A stretch of 64,000 nt of DNA from positions 62,001-126,000 of the forward strand of contig NZ_JACSMR010000007.1 in assembly GCF_018618755.1 (NCBI RefSeq), given 5' to 3'. The notes beneath the pieces are model-generated. The model was not told where the DNA came from. It was given only the letters and a program-made list of their open reading frames with translations, and did no database searches. The stretch comes from Exiguobacterium sp. s193 (GTDB taxonomy: Bacteria > Bacillota > Bacilli > Exiguobacteriales > Exiguobacteriaceae). A program made the position numbers and the translations under genes. This document shows, one piece after another, positions 8,625 through 16,726 of this stretch; position 1 is the first letter of the stretch; each line of letters begins with the position of its first letter.

Positions 8625-9218
8625 TTAATAGATTTTCTTGATAAGTTCTTGCATGACAGCAATTGACTGCCGAATATCAATCCACTCTTCAAGAAAATGA
8701 TCGAAGTATCGTCCTTCCGCAAGCATCCGCTCCTTCGAGTTCAATGGATCATGCTCAAAATACATATCCATCTGCTCTGCAAAATCAGCACATTCATCAA
8801 TCGGCTCAAACGGCTTCCCATAATGTTCGGTCATATAATCTAGCGGCATCTCACGAAATCCGTTCGCCATTTCCGGACCATGTTTATCTTCAAGCATCGC
8901 GTAATAATTTTCATACTGTTTAAACGGGATTCCGGTATGGAACTCTTTTTTGTTGACCCACTTATAGACCATGATCCACCCTTGCAAAAAGTTTTCGATG
9001 ATGTATCCCCAATCATTGCTGAACTCATTTTTCGGCCATGATGTTTTTCGCTGGATTCCGTTTGAATACGTGACATAATAATGTAATGTCCCAATATATG
9101 CTGAGTCGTTGACTAGTTCCATACCTGTCACTTCCGAAAACGTCTCCAACGGAACTTCCTGATTCGACCCTGCGTCTTCATAAGTAATCTTTAATGCGGT
9201 AACCGTCATAATTTCCAT
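8625..9218 (-). CDS. hypothetical protein, about 197 aa
   Basis: Soluble, acidic and aromatic-rich (DWGYIIENFLQGWIMVYKWVNKK in pieces), with no signal peptide or membrane segment. AGGAGAGG lies 8 bases before the ATG at 9218, so an in-frame start 33 bases upstream is less likely. No family recognised. The base composition is slightly more AT-rich than its neighbours. It stands alone. Confidence 0.6.
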   Translation of the reverse strand: MEIMTVTALKITYEDAGSNQEVPLETFSEVTGMELVNDSAYIGTLHYYVTYSNGIQRKTSWPKNEFSNDWGYIIENFLQGWIMVYKWVNKKEFHTGIPFKQYENYYAMLEDKHGPEMANGFREMPLDYMTEHYGKPFEPIDECADFAEQMDMYFEHDPLNSKERMLAEGRYFDHFLEEWIDIRQSIAVMQELIKKIY

Positions 9219-9305
9219 TTGTGTATCCTCTCCTACCGTCAATTCGTCCACAGTTCTTTACGTCTTTTAAACAGAAAAGGTTACAAGAAATCACTCCGTC
9301 TACAA

Positions 9306-9350
9306 ACAAAAAGGGCTTACCACCGACGTCGGGTGGTAAGCTCTGTTTTT
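9306..9350 (-). terminator. intrinsic terminator after the SDR operon
   Basis: On the minus strand AGAGCTTACCACC pairs with GGTGGTAAGCCC around a GACGTC-containing loop and is followed by TTTTTG. It lies 38 bases past the Pro/Glu-rich gene. A T-run on the other side means it may work in both directions. Confidence 0.82.
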
Positions 9351-9387
9351 GATCGCCTCAGCTGCTTGGACCTCAGCCGTTATTCTT

Positions 9388-9576
9388 TTAATAAGGATTC
9401 GGATCTTCTTGTGGTGCATCCGGTATTTCCGTCGGTTCCGGGAACGTGTCCGGTTCCGGTTGACGAATTGGATCTTCCTGCGGTGTTTCCGGAATCTCTG
9501 ACGGTGGTGTTCCCGGCACTTCATTCGGTTCTTGATTCGGTTCGTGTTCCGGTACTTCGTTTGGATTCTTCTTCAT
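9388..9576 (-). CDS. short proline/glutamate-rich repetitive protein
   Basis: 62 residues, almost entirely Pro, Glu, Asp, Asn, Gln and Thr in repeats such as EVPEHEPNQEPNEVPG and EIPETPQEDP / EIPDAPQEDP. No hydrophobic core is expected, so it should be extended or disordered. GAGGGGGC precedes the ATG. It lies 12 bases after the SDR gene and is probably co-transcribed with it. Similar short P/E-rich proteins occur near general stress dehydrogenases in Bacillales, but I cannot name a family. Confidence 0.6.
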   Translation of the reverse strand: MKKNPNEVPEHEPNQEPNEVPGTPPSEIPETPQEDPIRQPEPDTFPEPTEIPDAPQEDPNPY

Positions 9577-9588
9577 AAAACAGCCCCC

Positions 9589-10509
9589 TCATGATGTGAT
9601 GTAGTCGCCGCCATTGACATGAATCGTTTGCCCCGTGACGTAACTTGAGTCACGTGACGCGAGATAGACGTAAGCCGGTGCATTTTCTGAAGGTTGTCCC
9701 CGACGCTTCAGTAATGTATCTTCCCCGTGCGCTTCAACTTTTTCTTTAGAGAACGTCGCCGGAATCAGCGGTGTCCAAATCGGACCCGGTGCGACGGCAT
9801 TGACGCGAATGCCTTTTTCAACGAGGCTTGATGCCAGTGAACGGGTCAGCGTCGTAATCGCGCCTTTTGTCGCCGAGTAATCAATCAACGTCGGTGCTCC
9901 GCGGTACGCCGTGACGGACGACGTATTGATGATCGTATCTTCTTCTTTAAGATGCGGCACGGCAGCTTGCGTCAAATAAAACATCGAGAACAGGTTCGTC
10001 TCAAACGTCTCGCGTAACTGGTCCGGTGTGATGTCTAAAAAGTCATCCTGCGGAAATTGTTTTCCAGCGTTGTTGACGAGGATATTCAGTTGACCCAATT
10101 CCTCAATCACCTTATCGACGATCGGTTTTGCGTTTTCCGGACGACTGACGTCTTTTGCGAATGCCAGCGCTTTAACCCCGTATCCTTCAATCAGCTGTTT
10201 CGTTTTTTCTGCGTCCTGTCCTTCATTTAAGTATACGATCGCAACATTTGCGCCTTCTTTTGCGTAAGCGACTGCGACGGCACGACCAATCCCGCTGTCG
10301 CCTCCGGTGATTAGCGCGACTTTTCCTTTCAGTTTCCCTGAACCAACATACTCAGGATCGTCATAAATCGGTTCCGGCTTCATTTCCGATTCAATCCCCG
10401 GTTGCTGGTCTTGCGTCTGCCCCCGTGCTTCTTCATGCATGTCCCTCAGTTGTTTTTCGCGCAATACACTCATCCCCTCTGCGTACGATTTGGCTTCCTT
10501 AGTTAACAT
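9589..10509 (-). CDS. SDR family oxidoreductase, general-stress (YdaD/YhdF-like) type
   Basis: 306 residues. NAD(P)-dependent classical short-chain dehydrogenase with the long N-terminal extension (QDQQPGIESEMKPEPIYD) typical of the YdaD/YhdF group. Visible: coenzyme motif TGGDSGIGRAVA near residue 69, LVNNAGKQFP, catalytic Ser in INTSSVTAYRG, the Tyr/Lys pair in DYSATKGA, and a C-terminal SSYVTGQTIHVNGGDY. In B. subtilis these are sigma-B stress proteins; whether that holds here is not visible. Substrate unknown. Confidence 0.88.
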   Translation of the reverse strand: MLTKEAKSYAEGMSVLREKQLRDMHEEARGQTQDQQPGIESEMKPEPIYDDPEYVGSGKLKGKVALITGGDSGIGRAVAVAYAKEGANVAIVYLNEGQDAEKTKQLIEGYGVKALAFAKDVSRPENAKPIVDKVIEELGQLNILVNNAGKQFPQDDFLDITPDQLRETFETNLFSMFYLTQAAVPHLKEEDTIINTSSVTAYRGAPTLIDYSATKGAITTLTRSLASSLVEKGIRVNAVAPGPIWTPLIPATFSKEKVEAHGEDTLLKRRGQPSENAPAYVYLASRDSSYVTGQTIHVNGGDYITS

Positions 10510-10542
10510 TCCCTTGCGATGTATGAATAAACGTCATTCCAC

Positions 10543-10567
10543 AAAAAAATCCCCATTAAAACGGGGA
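10543..10567 (-). terminator. intrinsic terminator of the NUDIX gene
   Basis: Minus strand: a short CCCCG/CGGGG-type stem (TCCCCG, loop, TGGGGA) followed by seven T, 26 bases past the NUDIX stop codon. Confidence 0.65.
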
Positions 10568-10592
10568 CGCCTACACGTCTGGCTTCAGGAAT

Positions 10593-11048
10593 TCATTCTT
10601 TTATCAGCCGGTCCCACTCACCTGTCTTGAGCATCGTTTTGAGCTGAAGGGGGTAGAATTCGATCGAAGGCAGCTGGTCGATCGGGACGAACCGGTAAAT
10701 CAGTTCTTCACCCTCAATCCCGTAAAAATCTTCCGTCGTCACGTTGATTGCGTCTACTACCTCGACTTCGTAATAAAAACCAACTTCATGAAAAGCGACA
10801 TCGTCATAAGTAAAGAAATTCTCGTGGACGCACAAAAAACGTTTAGCTTGCGCGCTTAACCCCAACTCTTCTTTGATTTCACGGACGACCGCGGTTTCTC
10901 CACTCTCCATGAGTTGGATCCGTCCTCCAGGTAAGGCCCAAAACGCGTCCCGGATATTTCGGTGAATCAACAGATGGCCGTCCTTGACGATCACTGCAGC
11001 CGCCCGGTGGTTAAAGCGCTGTTTGTCGAACTTAAAGTTGATATCCAT
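10593..11048 (-). CDS. NUDIX hydrolase
   Basis: 151 residues. The Nudix box fits the pattern GX5EX7REUXEEXGU exactly: GRIQLME, then seven residues, then REIKEELGL, at about residues 43-64. The glutamates bind the metal used to cleave nucleoside diphosphates linked to another group. The flanking NHRAAAVIVKDGHLLIHRN and a C-terminal LP-rich segment fit YjhB/YtkD-like members. Substrate not predictable. AAGGAGTG precedes the ATG. Confidence 0.88.
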   Translation of the reverse strand: MDINFKFDKQRFNHRAAAVIVKDGHLLIHRNIRDAFWALPGGRIQLMESGETAVVREIKEELGLSAQAKRFLCVHENFFTYDDVAFHEVGFYYEVEVVDAINVTTEDFYGIEGEELIYRFVPIDQLPSIEFYPLQLKTMLKTGEWDRLIKE

Positions 11049-11389
11049 ATAATTTTCACTCCTTCATTATGTTTTGATACAATATCATAATTTCCCATAA
11101 TTGACGTATGTAATAAAAAAGACAAACAGATGACATGAACAGAAGTTGATATGAAGGGAATTACATAATTATTCAAAGATAAAGATTACAATATATATTA
11201 TTGTTGGATATTTAAGAAATGAGATTGAAATATCGTTTTATATTTAGTGAATGCTATACTCATTTTGTTCGAAAGAAGAACGCACCAATCAACTCATTCA
11301 ATCCACTCTAAATCCAACACTTTCTATAGATGACTCTGTCATTCTCTCATAAACCGTCACTTTGTTTTTACATCAGGAGGATTTACAAC
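11049..11389 (+). promoter_or_regulatory. 341-base intergenic region with the M23 gene promoter block
   Basis: AT-rich divergent spacer between the NUDIX and first M23 genes. At 11249-11266 it contains AATGCTATACTCATTT, identical over 16 bases to a block upstream of the second M23 gene (12428-12443). TATACT inside it is a good -10 candidate; no clear -35 is visible. The leader from there to the start is about 120 bases and ends in AGGAGG. No gene seen. Confidence 0.5.
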
Positions 11390-12124
11390 ATGAAACGTAT
11401 TTTGACAACAATGACGATGGGCGCGCTCGTCGTTTCAGGATTTGCTTCTACGGGTACAGGTAAGGTCGAAGCCGCCGGAACGTCTTATAAAGTCAAGGTC
11501 ATGGCAGACGGACTGCGTGTCCGGACAGGTCCATCAACAAAGTACCGGATCATCGGTGGTGTCAATTCCGGCCAAACCTTTAAATATCTCGGCCGTAAAG
11601 GGAATTGGACAAAAATCATCTACGGTGGGAAAAAGCGGTATGTCTATGCCGGATACGTCAAAAAGTACCGCCTTTCATCAAAGAAAAGTTCAGCCAAAAA
11701 AGCATCTTATTCGTCAAGCTTCATTCGTCCGACTGGCGGAACGTTGACGCAACGATATGGTAAGGCAAGCGGCCGCTACGGATATACGTTCCATAACGGT
11801 GTCGACTTCGGAGCTAAAACAGGAACACCTGTCTACGCTACTGCTACAGGTAAAGTCATCACATCGAAACACAAAGGTGCATACGGGAACTACATCATGA
11901 TGAAACATAAGGTGCATGGTTTAACGTACACAAGTGTATATGCCCACCTCAATTCACGAAAAGTCTATGCCGGTCAAACGATTGCGAAAGGGACGAAGAT
12001 CGGAACCGTCGGAAGCACGGGAAATGCTTTCGGATCACACCTCCACTTCGAACTTCACCGGGGGAACTACGTCTACAGCAGCTATTCAGCTGCAAGCAGC
12101 GTGAATCCACTCAACTTATTGTAA
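11390..12124 (+). CDS. secreted peptidoglycan endopeptidase: SH3b + M23 (LytM) domains
   Basis: 244 residues. The ATG at 11390 follows AGGAGG and begins a signal peptide (MKRILTTMTMGALVVSGF). One bacterial SH3 domain follows (KVMADGLRVRTGPSTKY, about residues 33-88), then an M23 zinc peptidase domain. The metal ligands are in HNGVDFG and the HLHFE motif, both intact, so it should cleave peptide cross-links in the wall. Ends with VNPLNLL, typical of the family. It is the shorter of two adjacent paralogues and shares with the other an upstream promoter-like block. An in-frame upstream extension of 20 codons is disregarded. Confidence 0.9.
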   Translation: MKRILTTMTMGALVVSGFASTGTGKVEAAGTSYKVKVMADGLRVRTGPSTKYRIIGGVNSGQTFKYLGRKGNWTKIIYGGKKRYVYAGYVKKYRLSSKKSSAKKASYSSSFIRPTGGTLTQRYGKASGRYGYTFHNGVDFGAKTGTPVYATATGKVITSKHKGAYGNYIMMKHKVHGLTYTSVYAHLNSRKVYAGQTIAKGTKIGTVGSTGNAFGSHLHFELHRGNYVYSSYSAASSVNPLNLL

Positions 12125-12136
12125 GTCAGTCTAAAC

Positions 12137-12166
12137 GAAGGCACCTTTCATCAGGTGCCTTTTCTT
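12137..12166 (+). terminator. intrinsic terminator of the first M23 gene
   Basis: AAGGCACCT and AGGTGCCTT flank TTCATC, followed by TTCTTATTT. Confidence 0.78.
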
Positions 12167-12516
12167 ATTTCAAAATATATATATGAGGGTATCCGTCCTT
12201 TGTTAAGATTATGTGAATACCTATTTTTCCCAACTGAAACAGCTTATTCTTATTTTTTTTGAAACCATTCTTTCATAAATCCATTGCCGATGGTTTTTTC
12301 AAAGAAGTGCTGAGCCCCTTATATATAACTAAAATCCATTAAATGGCATTATTAATTTTTAGCACCTTAAAATATAATTTATTGAAACAATCTCGAAATG
12401 TTAATGTAATATTTAAACATTTTAAGTAATGCTATACTCATTTATGAAATTAATTAAACCTATTTCCAGCAAGTAATTAGATGAATTGGATTGATTTTTA
12501 AGGGGGACATACATAG
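12167..12516 (+). promoter_or_regulatory. 350-base AT-rich intergenic region with promoter block of the second M23 gene
   Basis: Strongly AT-rich, with no open reading frame of note. The 16-base block AATGCTATACTCATTT at 12428-12443 repeats the one before the first M23 gene and contains the -10 candidate TATACT. A leader of about 75 bases follows, ending in AAGGGGGAC. The upstream part (12180-12400) shows nothing I can name. Confidence 0.5.
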
Positions 12517-13446
12517 ATGAAGAAATTATTAACAACTTTGACAGTATCTGCTATCGCTTTAGCAGGTGCGACGACATATGCTGTACCGAAAGCGGACGCC
12601 GCGACGACGTTTTATAAAGTAAAAGTCATGGAAGACGGATTACGCGCCCGGACCGGTCCATCAACGTCAGCAGGTGTTGTTGCCGGTGTCGATAAAGGCG
12701 ATACATATAAGTACCTCGGCCGGACAGGTAATTGGACAAAAATCTTATATGGTTCAAGTAAAGTCTATGTCTCCTCTACATATGTAAAAAAATATTCTGT
12801 GACGCGTTATTATAAAATCAAGGTCATGGCGGATAACTTACGTGTCCGCAGTAATTCCTCGACTTCCAGTCAGGTAGTCGGTTCGATCGACAGCGGCGAA
12901 ACCTACCGCTATCTCGGGAAAACAGGTGACTGGATTAAATTTATTTATAACGGCGATAAACGGTTCGTTTATGCCGACTACGTCAAAAAATATGCCGTCT
13001 TACGGTTAACGAACTCTGGAGCCAGCAAGGCTTCAAAAGACTTCGTCACCCCGACAAGCGGACCGATCACACAAGGCTATGGTCCTGCGAGCGGTGCGTA
13101 CGGCTATTCGTTCCATAACGGAATCGACTACGGAACAGCAAAAGGCACACCGGTTTATGCGACTGCTGCCGGAAAAGTCATCACATCAAAAAACTACGGT
13201 GCCTACGGGAACTACATCATGGTCAAACACTCAATCGACGGCGCATCGTTTACAAGTCTATACGCCCACCTGAACAGCCGGAATGTCTCTGTCGGCGATA
13301 CGGTCTCACAAGGTCAACCAGTCGGGACGGTCGGGGCGACAGGCAATGCCTTCGGAACCCATCTCCATTTCGAGCTTCACCGTGGTACATATGTCTACAG
13401 TGCGACATCTGCTGCGAGCAGTGTCAATCCACTCGATTACTTATAA
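12517..13446 (+). CDS. secreted peptidoglycan endopeptidase: two SH3b + M23 (LytM) domains
   Basis: 309 residues. Signal peptide of about 28 residues (ends KADAA), then two consecutive SH3b domains (KVMEDGLRARTGPSTS and KVMADNLRVRSNSSTS), then an M23 domain with HNGIDYG and HLHFELH zinc motifs intact. The C-terminal half is highly similar to the preceding gene product, so the pair arose by duplication with gain or loss of one SH3b copy. SH3b domains target the enzyme to the wall. AAGGGGGAC precedes the ATG. Confidence 0.9.
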   Translation: MKKLLTTLTVSAIALAGATTYAVPKADAATTFYKVKVMEDGLRARTGPSTSAGVVAGVDKGDTYKYLGRTGNWTKILYGSSKVYVSSTYVKKYSVTRYYKIKVMADNLRVRSNSSTSSQVVGSIDSGETYRYLGKTGDWIKFIYNGDKRFVYADYVKKYAVLRLTNSGASKASKDFVTPTSGPITQGYGPASGAYGYSFHNGIDYGTAKGTPVYATAAGKVITSKNYGAYGNYIMVKHSIDGASFTSLYAHLNSRNVSVGDTVSQGQPVGTVGATGNAFGTHLHFELHRGTYVYSATSAASSVNPLDYL

Positions 13447-13449
13447 AAC

Positions 13450-13484
13450 AACACCCCCGACCACATCCGGTCGGGGGTGTTTGT
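13450..13484. terminator. strong intrinsic terminator between convergent genes
   Basis: ACACCCCCGACC and GGTCGGGGGTGT form a 12-base-pair stem with loop ACATCC, followed by TTGTTTT. It ends the second M23 gene and lies 9 bases from the stop of convergent gldA. Confidence 0.88.
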
Positions 13485-13492
13485 TTTCTGAC

Positions 13493-14599
13493 TCATTTTA
13501 ATTTTGCTTGATAGGCTTTCGAGTAACGGTCGGCCGCGATGATCGCATCAGCGACCTCTTCCGACGTCACGTCAAATCCGTCATGGATCGTCTCACCGTC
13601 TGCCGTCGCCGCTTCCCCGACTTTCATGATATCGGCGCGCGAGGCGTCTTTGAGTTTTACGTCCTCGAGCGTGACCGGTAACCCGAGATCCATATAAAAA
13701 GCGATATACCGTTCGATTTCTTCCTGGCTGTGTTGCTCAAGTGCGAGCTGGACGAGCGTGCCGAACGCAACTTTTTCCCCGTGCGTCAAGTGATGGATGT
13801 CCCCGTCGAGCGCCGTAAAGCCGTTATGGATTGCATGCGCTGCTGCCAGTCCCCCACTTTCGAAGCCGAGTCCACTCAGTAACGTATTCGCTTCGACGAC
13901 TGCTTCAAGGGCCGGCGTGACGACTTTCGCCTGAACCGACTCATACGCGAGACGACCATGTTCGAACAACACTTCCTCACAGCGCTTCGCGATCGCTTCC
14001 GCCGCAATCGTCGGCCGGCCGCCAGCCATCGTCTTCCCACCGAAAGCGATGACACTTCTGACCTCGACCCAGGTCGCCAGGGCATCGGCAATCCCGGACG
14101 CGAAGAACCGCGCCGGCGCTTCCGAAATCAACTTCGTATCGACGAGGACGAGATCGGGATTTTTCTTATAGAAGCGATAACTCTCAAAAATCCCGGCATC
14201 AGAATAAATAACCGATAACGCACTCGTCGGCGCATCGGTCGAAGCAATCGTCGGGACGATGACGACCGGCACCGTCAGTTCGTCCGAGACAGCTTTCGCC
14301 GTATCGAGCGTCTTCCCTCCGCCGACACCGACGACAAACCGGACGTCCGCTTCTTTCGCCTGCTTCGTGATCCGTTCGACTTCATGGCGCGACGCTTCCC
14401 CGCTAAAGTCGACTTGTTCGATACCAATCTTTTCGGTTGCAAGTGAGTCATGAATCCGCTGCCCGACGATTTTAAAGACAACATCGTCTGCGATCAATAG
14501 TGCTTTATCACCGAATGGGCTCACGTATGTACCGAGCCGGTCGATGACATTTTTCCCTTGGACGTACTTTGCCGGACTGATGAAAACACGTTCTGACAT
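13493..14599 (-). CDS. gldA: glycerol dehydrogenase
   Basis: 368 residues, iron/zinc-dependent alcohol dehydrogenase family. Oxidises glycerol to dihydroxyacetone with NAD. The sequence is very close to the Geobacillus enzyme: [17 protein letters not shown] at the N-terminus, [14 protein letters not shown] for NAD, and metal ligands in [10 protein letters not shown] (Asp), AAHAIHNGF (His) and HGEKVAFG (His). The ATG at 14599 is preferred to one nine bases earlier because AAAGGA lies at proper distance. No dihydroxyacetone kinase gene is adjacent. Same strand as the asb operon, 99 bases downstream of asbF with no obvious terminator between. Confidence 0.93.
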   Translation of the reverse strand: MSERVFISPAKYVQGKNVIDRLGTYVSPFGDKALLIADDVVFKIVGQRIHDSLATEKIGIEQVDFSGEASRHEVERITKQAKEADVRFVVGVGGGKTLDTAKAVSDELTVPVVIVPTIASTDAPTSALSVIYSDAGIFESYRFYKKNPDLVLVDTKLISEAPARFFASGIADALATWVEVRSVIAFGGKTMAGGRPTIAAEAIAKRCEEVLFEHGRLAYESVQAKVVTPALEAVVEANTLLSGLGFESGGLAAAHAIHNGFTALDGDIHHLTHGEKVAFGTLVQLALEQHSQEEIERYIAFYMDLGLPVTLEDVKLKDASRADIMKVGEAATADGETIHDGFDVTSEEVADAIIAADRYSKAYQAKLK

Positions 14600-14698
14600 G
14601 TTCAACATCCTTTCTTTTTCAACGAGACCATCAACAATGACTTACATTATATTGCTTTCCTTTTCGTCCGGTCCTCTAAACTCCTTGAGCCGTGAACA

Positions 14699-15526
14699 TT
14701 AGGTGAATTGCAGAACAGGTCGTTCCAAACATTGACGTACCAATCGTCCGTCAGTCGCCAGCCGTTCATCTGGATTCTCCCCGAACCATTCGAGACTGCC
14801 CGTTTTAAGTGTTAACGCTTGCTTCAGTTCTTCGAAAAATCTCTCATAATCAATGATTCCATTGAACAACGGTACCATGCCGTCACGTGTCCCCCCTGCC
14901 GCATATACGTTTGCCGGATTAAAGACTTCGAATTGATCCGTCTGGGCAATTGACTTCAAGTGAAGATGTTCAATGACCGGTTCAAGACGACGATAAGCAG
15001 TGACCGGATCAGCACCTGATTCGACGACATGAAGGACGTCGAAGTTCACACGGCAAGCCGGATGGTTCACTTCTCGTACTAACCGTTCCGTTGATTCAAT
15101 CGTGTCCGCTGCTGTATTTGGATGAATTTCAATTAATAACAGTTGCTTACTTTGATCTAGAACCTTACAAACGCCCTGCAACTGATATACGAGCCGGACC
15201 CGTTCCGGTTCGGTCAATTGCTGACTTGACTTGTTGCCCGCAAAAATCCGGATCCGACGTGTTCCGATTCGTTGTCCTAGACGGGATAACGCTTTCGTCT
15301 GTTCAAGCAACACCGATAACGGTGCGTCAAACGATAGATAGTGACTCAACATACTGACCTCTATAGGGTGTTCGCGTAGACGCAATACTTCATCGTCCTG
15401 TAAATGCTTCGCATGAACCCCCCAAATATCTACTGCATCAAACTGCTCCGTCAACGCATAGGATAATAAGTCGTCAAACGAGCGGAGATGATGGCGATAG
15501 CTGATGGTACACAGTGCAACTTTCAT
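14699..15526 (-). CDS. asbF: 3-dehydroshikimate dehydratase AsbF
   Basis: 275 residues, TIM barrel of the xylose isomerase-like family. Converts 3-dehydroshikimate to 3,4-dihydroxybenzoate, the unusual catechol of petrobactin. Metal and catalytic residues expected from Bacillus AsbF are visible: LLIEIHP (Glu and His), RVNFDVLHV (Asp), HLHLKS (His, Lys), GSLEWFGENPD (Glu), and RIRIFAG (Arg). The start MKVALCTISYRH matches the Bacillus N-terminus and follows GAAGGGG; it lies 53 bases inside asbE. Last gene of the operon. This gene is the best evidence for a 3,4-catecholate rather than 2,3-catecholate product. Confidence 0.92.
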   Translation of the reverse strand: MKVALCTISYRHHLRSFDDLLSYALTEQFDAVDIWGVHAKHLQDDEVLRLREHPIEVSMLSHYLSFDAPLSVLLEQTKALSRLGQRIGTRRIRIFAGNKSSQQLTEPERVRLVYQLQGVCKVLDQSKQLLLIEIHPNTAADTIESTERLVREVNHPACRVNFDVLHVVESGADPVTAYRRLEPVIEHLHLKSIAQTDQFEVFNPANVYAAGGTRDGMVPLFNGIIDYERFFEELKQALTLKTGSLEWFGENPDERLATDGRLVRQCLERPVLQFT

Positions 15527-16472
15527 CTGTTTCCCCTTCTTTCCGGCAGTATTGGTTAAATAATCCGATGAGCCGTTGTTTGATTGTATCTTCTAACATT
15601 GCTTGATCTGCGAGCAATGCTTGAATCTCAGTTAAAACAGCTGGATCGTAAGTCATACTGTATTTAATTGTCCGGTGCTGGATGACAGTATATTGATTGA
15701 CGAGTCGTTCGATTCGATCACACCACCCGTCGAAATCGGAAGAGACTAAATCAAGACCTAACTGTTCATAAAAATAAGCGAAAGCATGTTCATAGGCATA
15801 TTTACGGATCGCGATGACCGGAAGTTGTTTTAGAGCAGATGGTAAGCGAATTGGTGCTTCCTTATGATGCGAGACAATTTGTCCGACTGCTTCCGTCAAC
15901 GGGTGGTGCCGCTTGAGACCACTCATGAAGTAGGCTGCGACCGTTTCCCGATTCGGAAGTTTGACGTGACTCCCGTCAAACCAGAACCCTCCAGCGACAG
16001 TCGGCTGATCGATTGCCTGGATGATCCGTACGCGATCAATTTCACCTTCGTATCTAAAATCCGGGTCCATCATCCGCCATGTCTCTTCGTCATCTGTTGG
16101 TTCAAGCATCACATAATGTGGAAACACGTCATGGTGAAACTTGTTTTCCCGCTCCGGTAACTGCGCGAGATCAAGCATGACGATAATCGATTGTTCCGGT
16201 CGTTTCGTCTTCATGAGTCGTTCAAGGTTCATGATATTCGTAGCCCGTGACAGGGTCCGGTCATACCACTGATGGACTGTGATTCCGTACAGTAACCGGT
16301 ACCACTCGACCATCGTTTCATGGTTAATCTCCGGGGCATGATGTGATAAAACAAAATCGGACGTCAAGCCAAAGTCGGCGTCCCAAATCCCGAAATAATA
16401 CGGACGATGATCTGCTTCTGACCGTTTGATTGTTTCACAGACACAACTGACGAGACAGTGAACTTTTATCAT
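15474..16472 (-). CDS. asbE: petrobactin biosynthesis protein AsbE (dihydroxybenzoyl transferase)
   Basis: 332 residues, no recognisable common fold by eye. In Bacillus the AsbE protein moves 3,4-dihydroxybenzoyl from the carrier AsbD to a spermidine amine. The assignment rests on position between asbD and asbF and on overall length and character (several His/Trp/Cys-containing motifs such as SHHAPEIN, WDADFG). The ATG overlaps the asbD stop codon (TAATG). The C-terminal ~18 codons overlap asbF. Confidence 0.8.
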   Translation of the reverse strand: MIKVHCLVSCVCETIKRSEADHRPYYFGIWDADFGLTSDFVLSHHAPEINHETMVEWYRLLYGITVHQWYDRTLSRATNIMNLERLMKTKRPEQSIIVMLDLAQLPERENKFHHDVFPHYVMLEPTDDEETWRMMDPDFRYEGEIDRVRIIQAIDQPTVAGGFWFDGSHVKLPNRETVAAYFMSGLKRHHPLTEAVGQIVSHHKEAPIRLPSALKQLPVIAIRKYAYEHAFAYFYEQLGLDLVSSDFDGWCDRIERLVNQYTVIQHRTIKYSMTYDPAVLTEIQALLADQAMLEDTIKQRLIGLFNQYCRKEGETDESCTVYHQLSPSSPLV

Positions 16473-16726
16473 TAAAGCACCTCCTTTTTTGTTAGCGCAG
16501 CTAAAAATATTTCAACCGTCATCTGTGGAAGCTGTCCGAGTTGCTCGTCGGCTAGAACGAGACCGTATTCAAGTTCCAAATGAACGAGCAACTGCAACAA
16601 TCGCATCGAATCCAGTTGCAGTTCATCGCGAAGCCGCTCCTGTCCCGTCACTTCCATCGGTAAGATGACATCGAGTTGCGCCTCGACGATTTGGTAAAAT
16701 GTCCGCTCGTCAAGGACGGAACTCAT
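16472..16726 (-). CDS. asbD: aryl carrier protein AsbD
   Basis: 84 residues, acyl carrier protein fold. The serine that takes phosphopantetheine is in LQLDSMRLLQL at about residue 37. AsbC loads 3,4-dihydroxybenzoate onto it and AsbE unloads it. It overlaps asbC by 4 bases (ATGA) and asbE by 1 base, so translation of the three is coupled. Confidence 0.88.
   Translation of the reverse strand: MSSVLDERTFYQIVEAQLDVILPMEVTGQERLRDELQLDSMRLLQLLVHLELEYGLVLADEQLGQLPQMTVEIFLAALTKKEVL

Noticed and set aside
15474-15526. 53-base asbE/asbF overlap as a sign of frameshift
   Set aside because: Both proteins keep proper ends and asbF starts with the family N-terminus after a good ribosome binding site.
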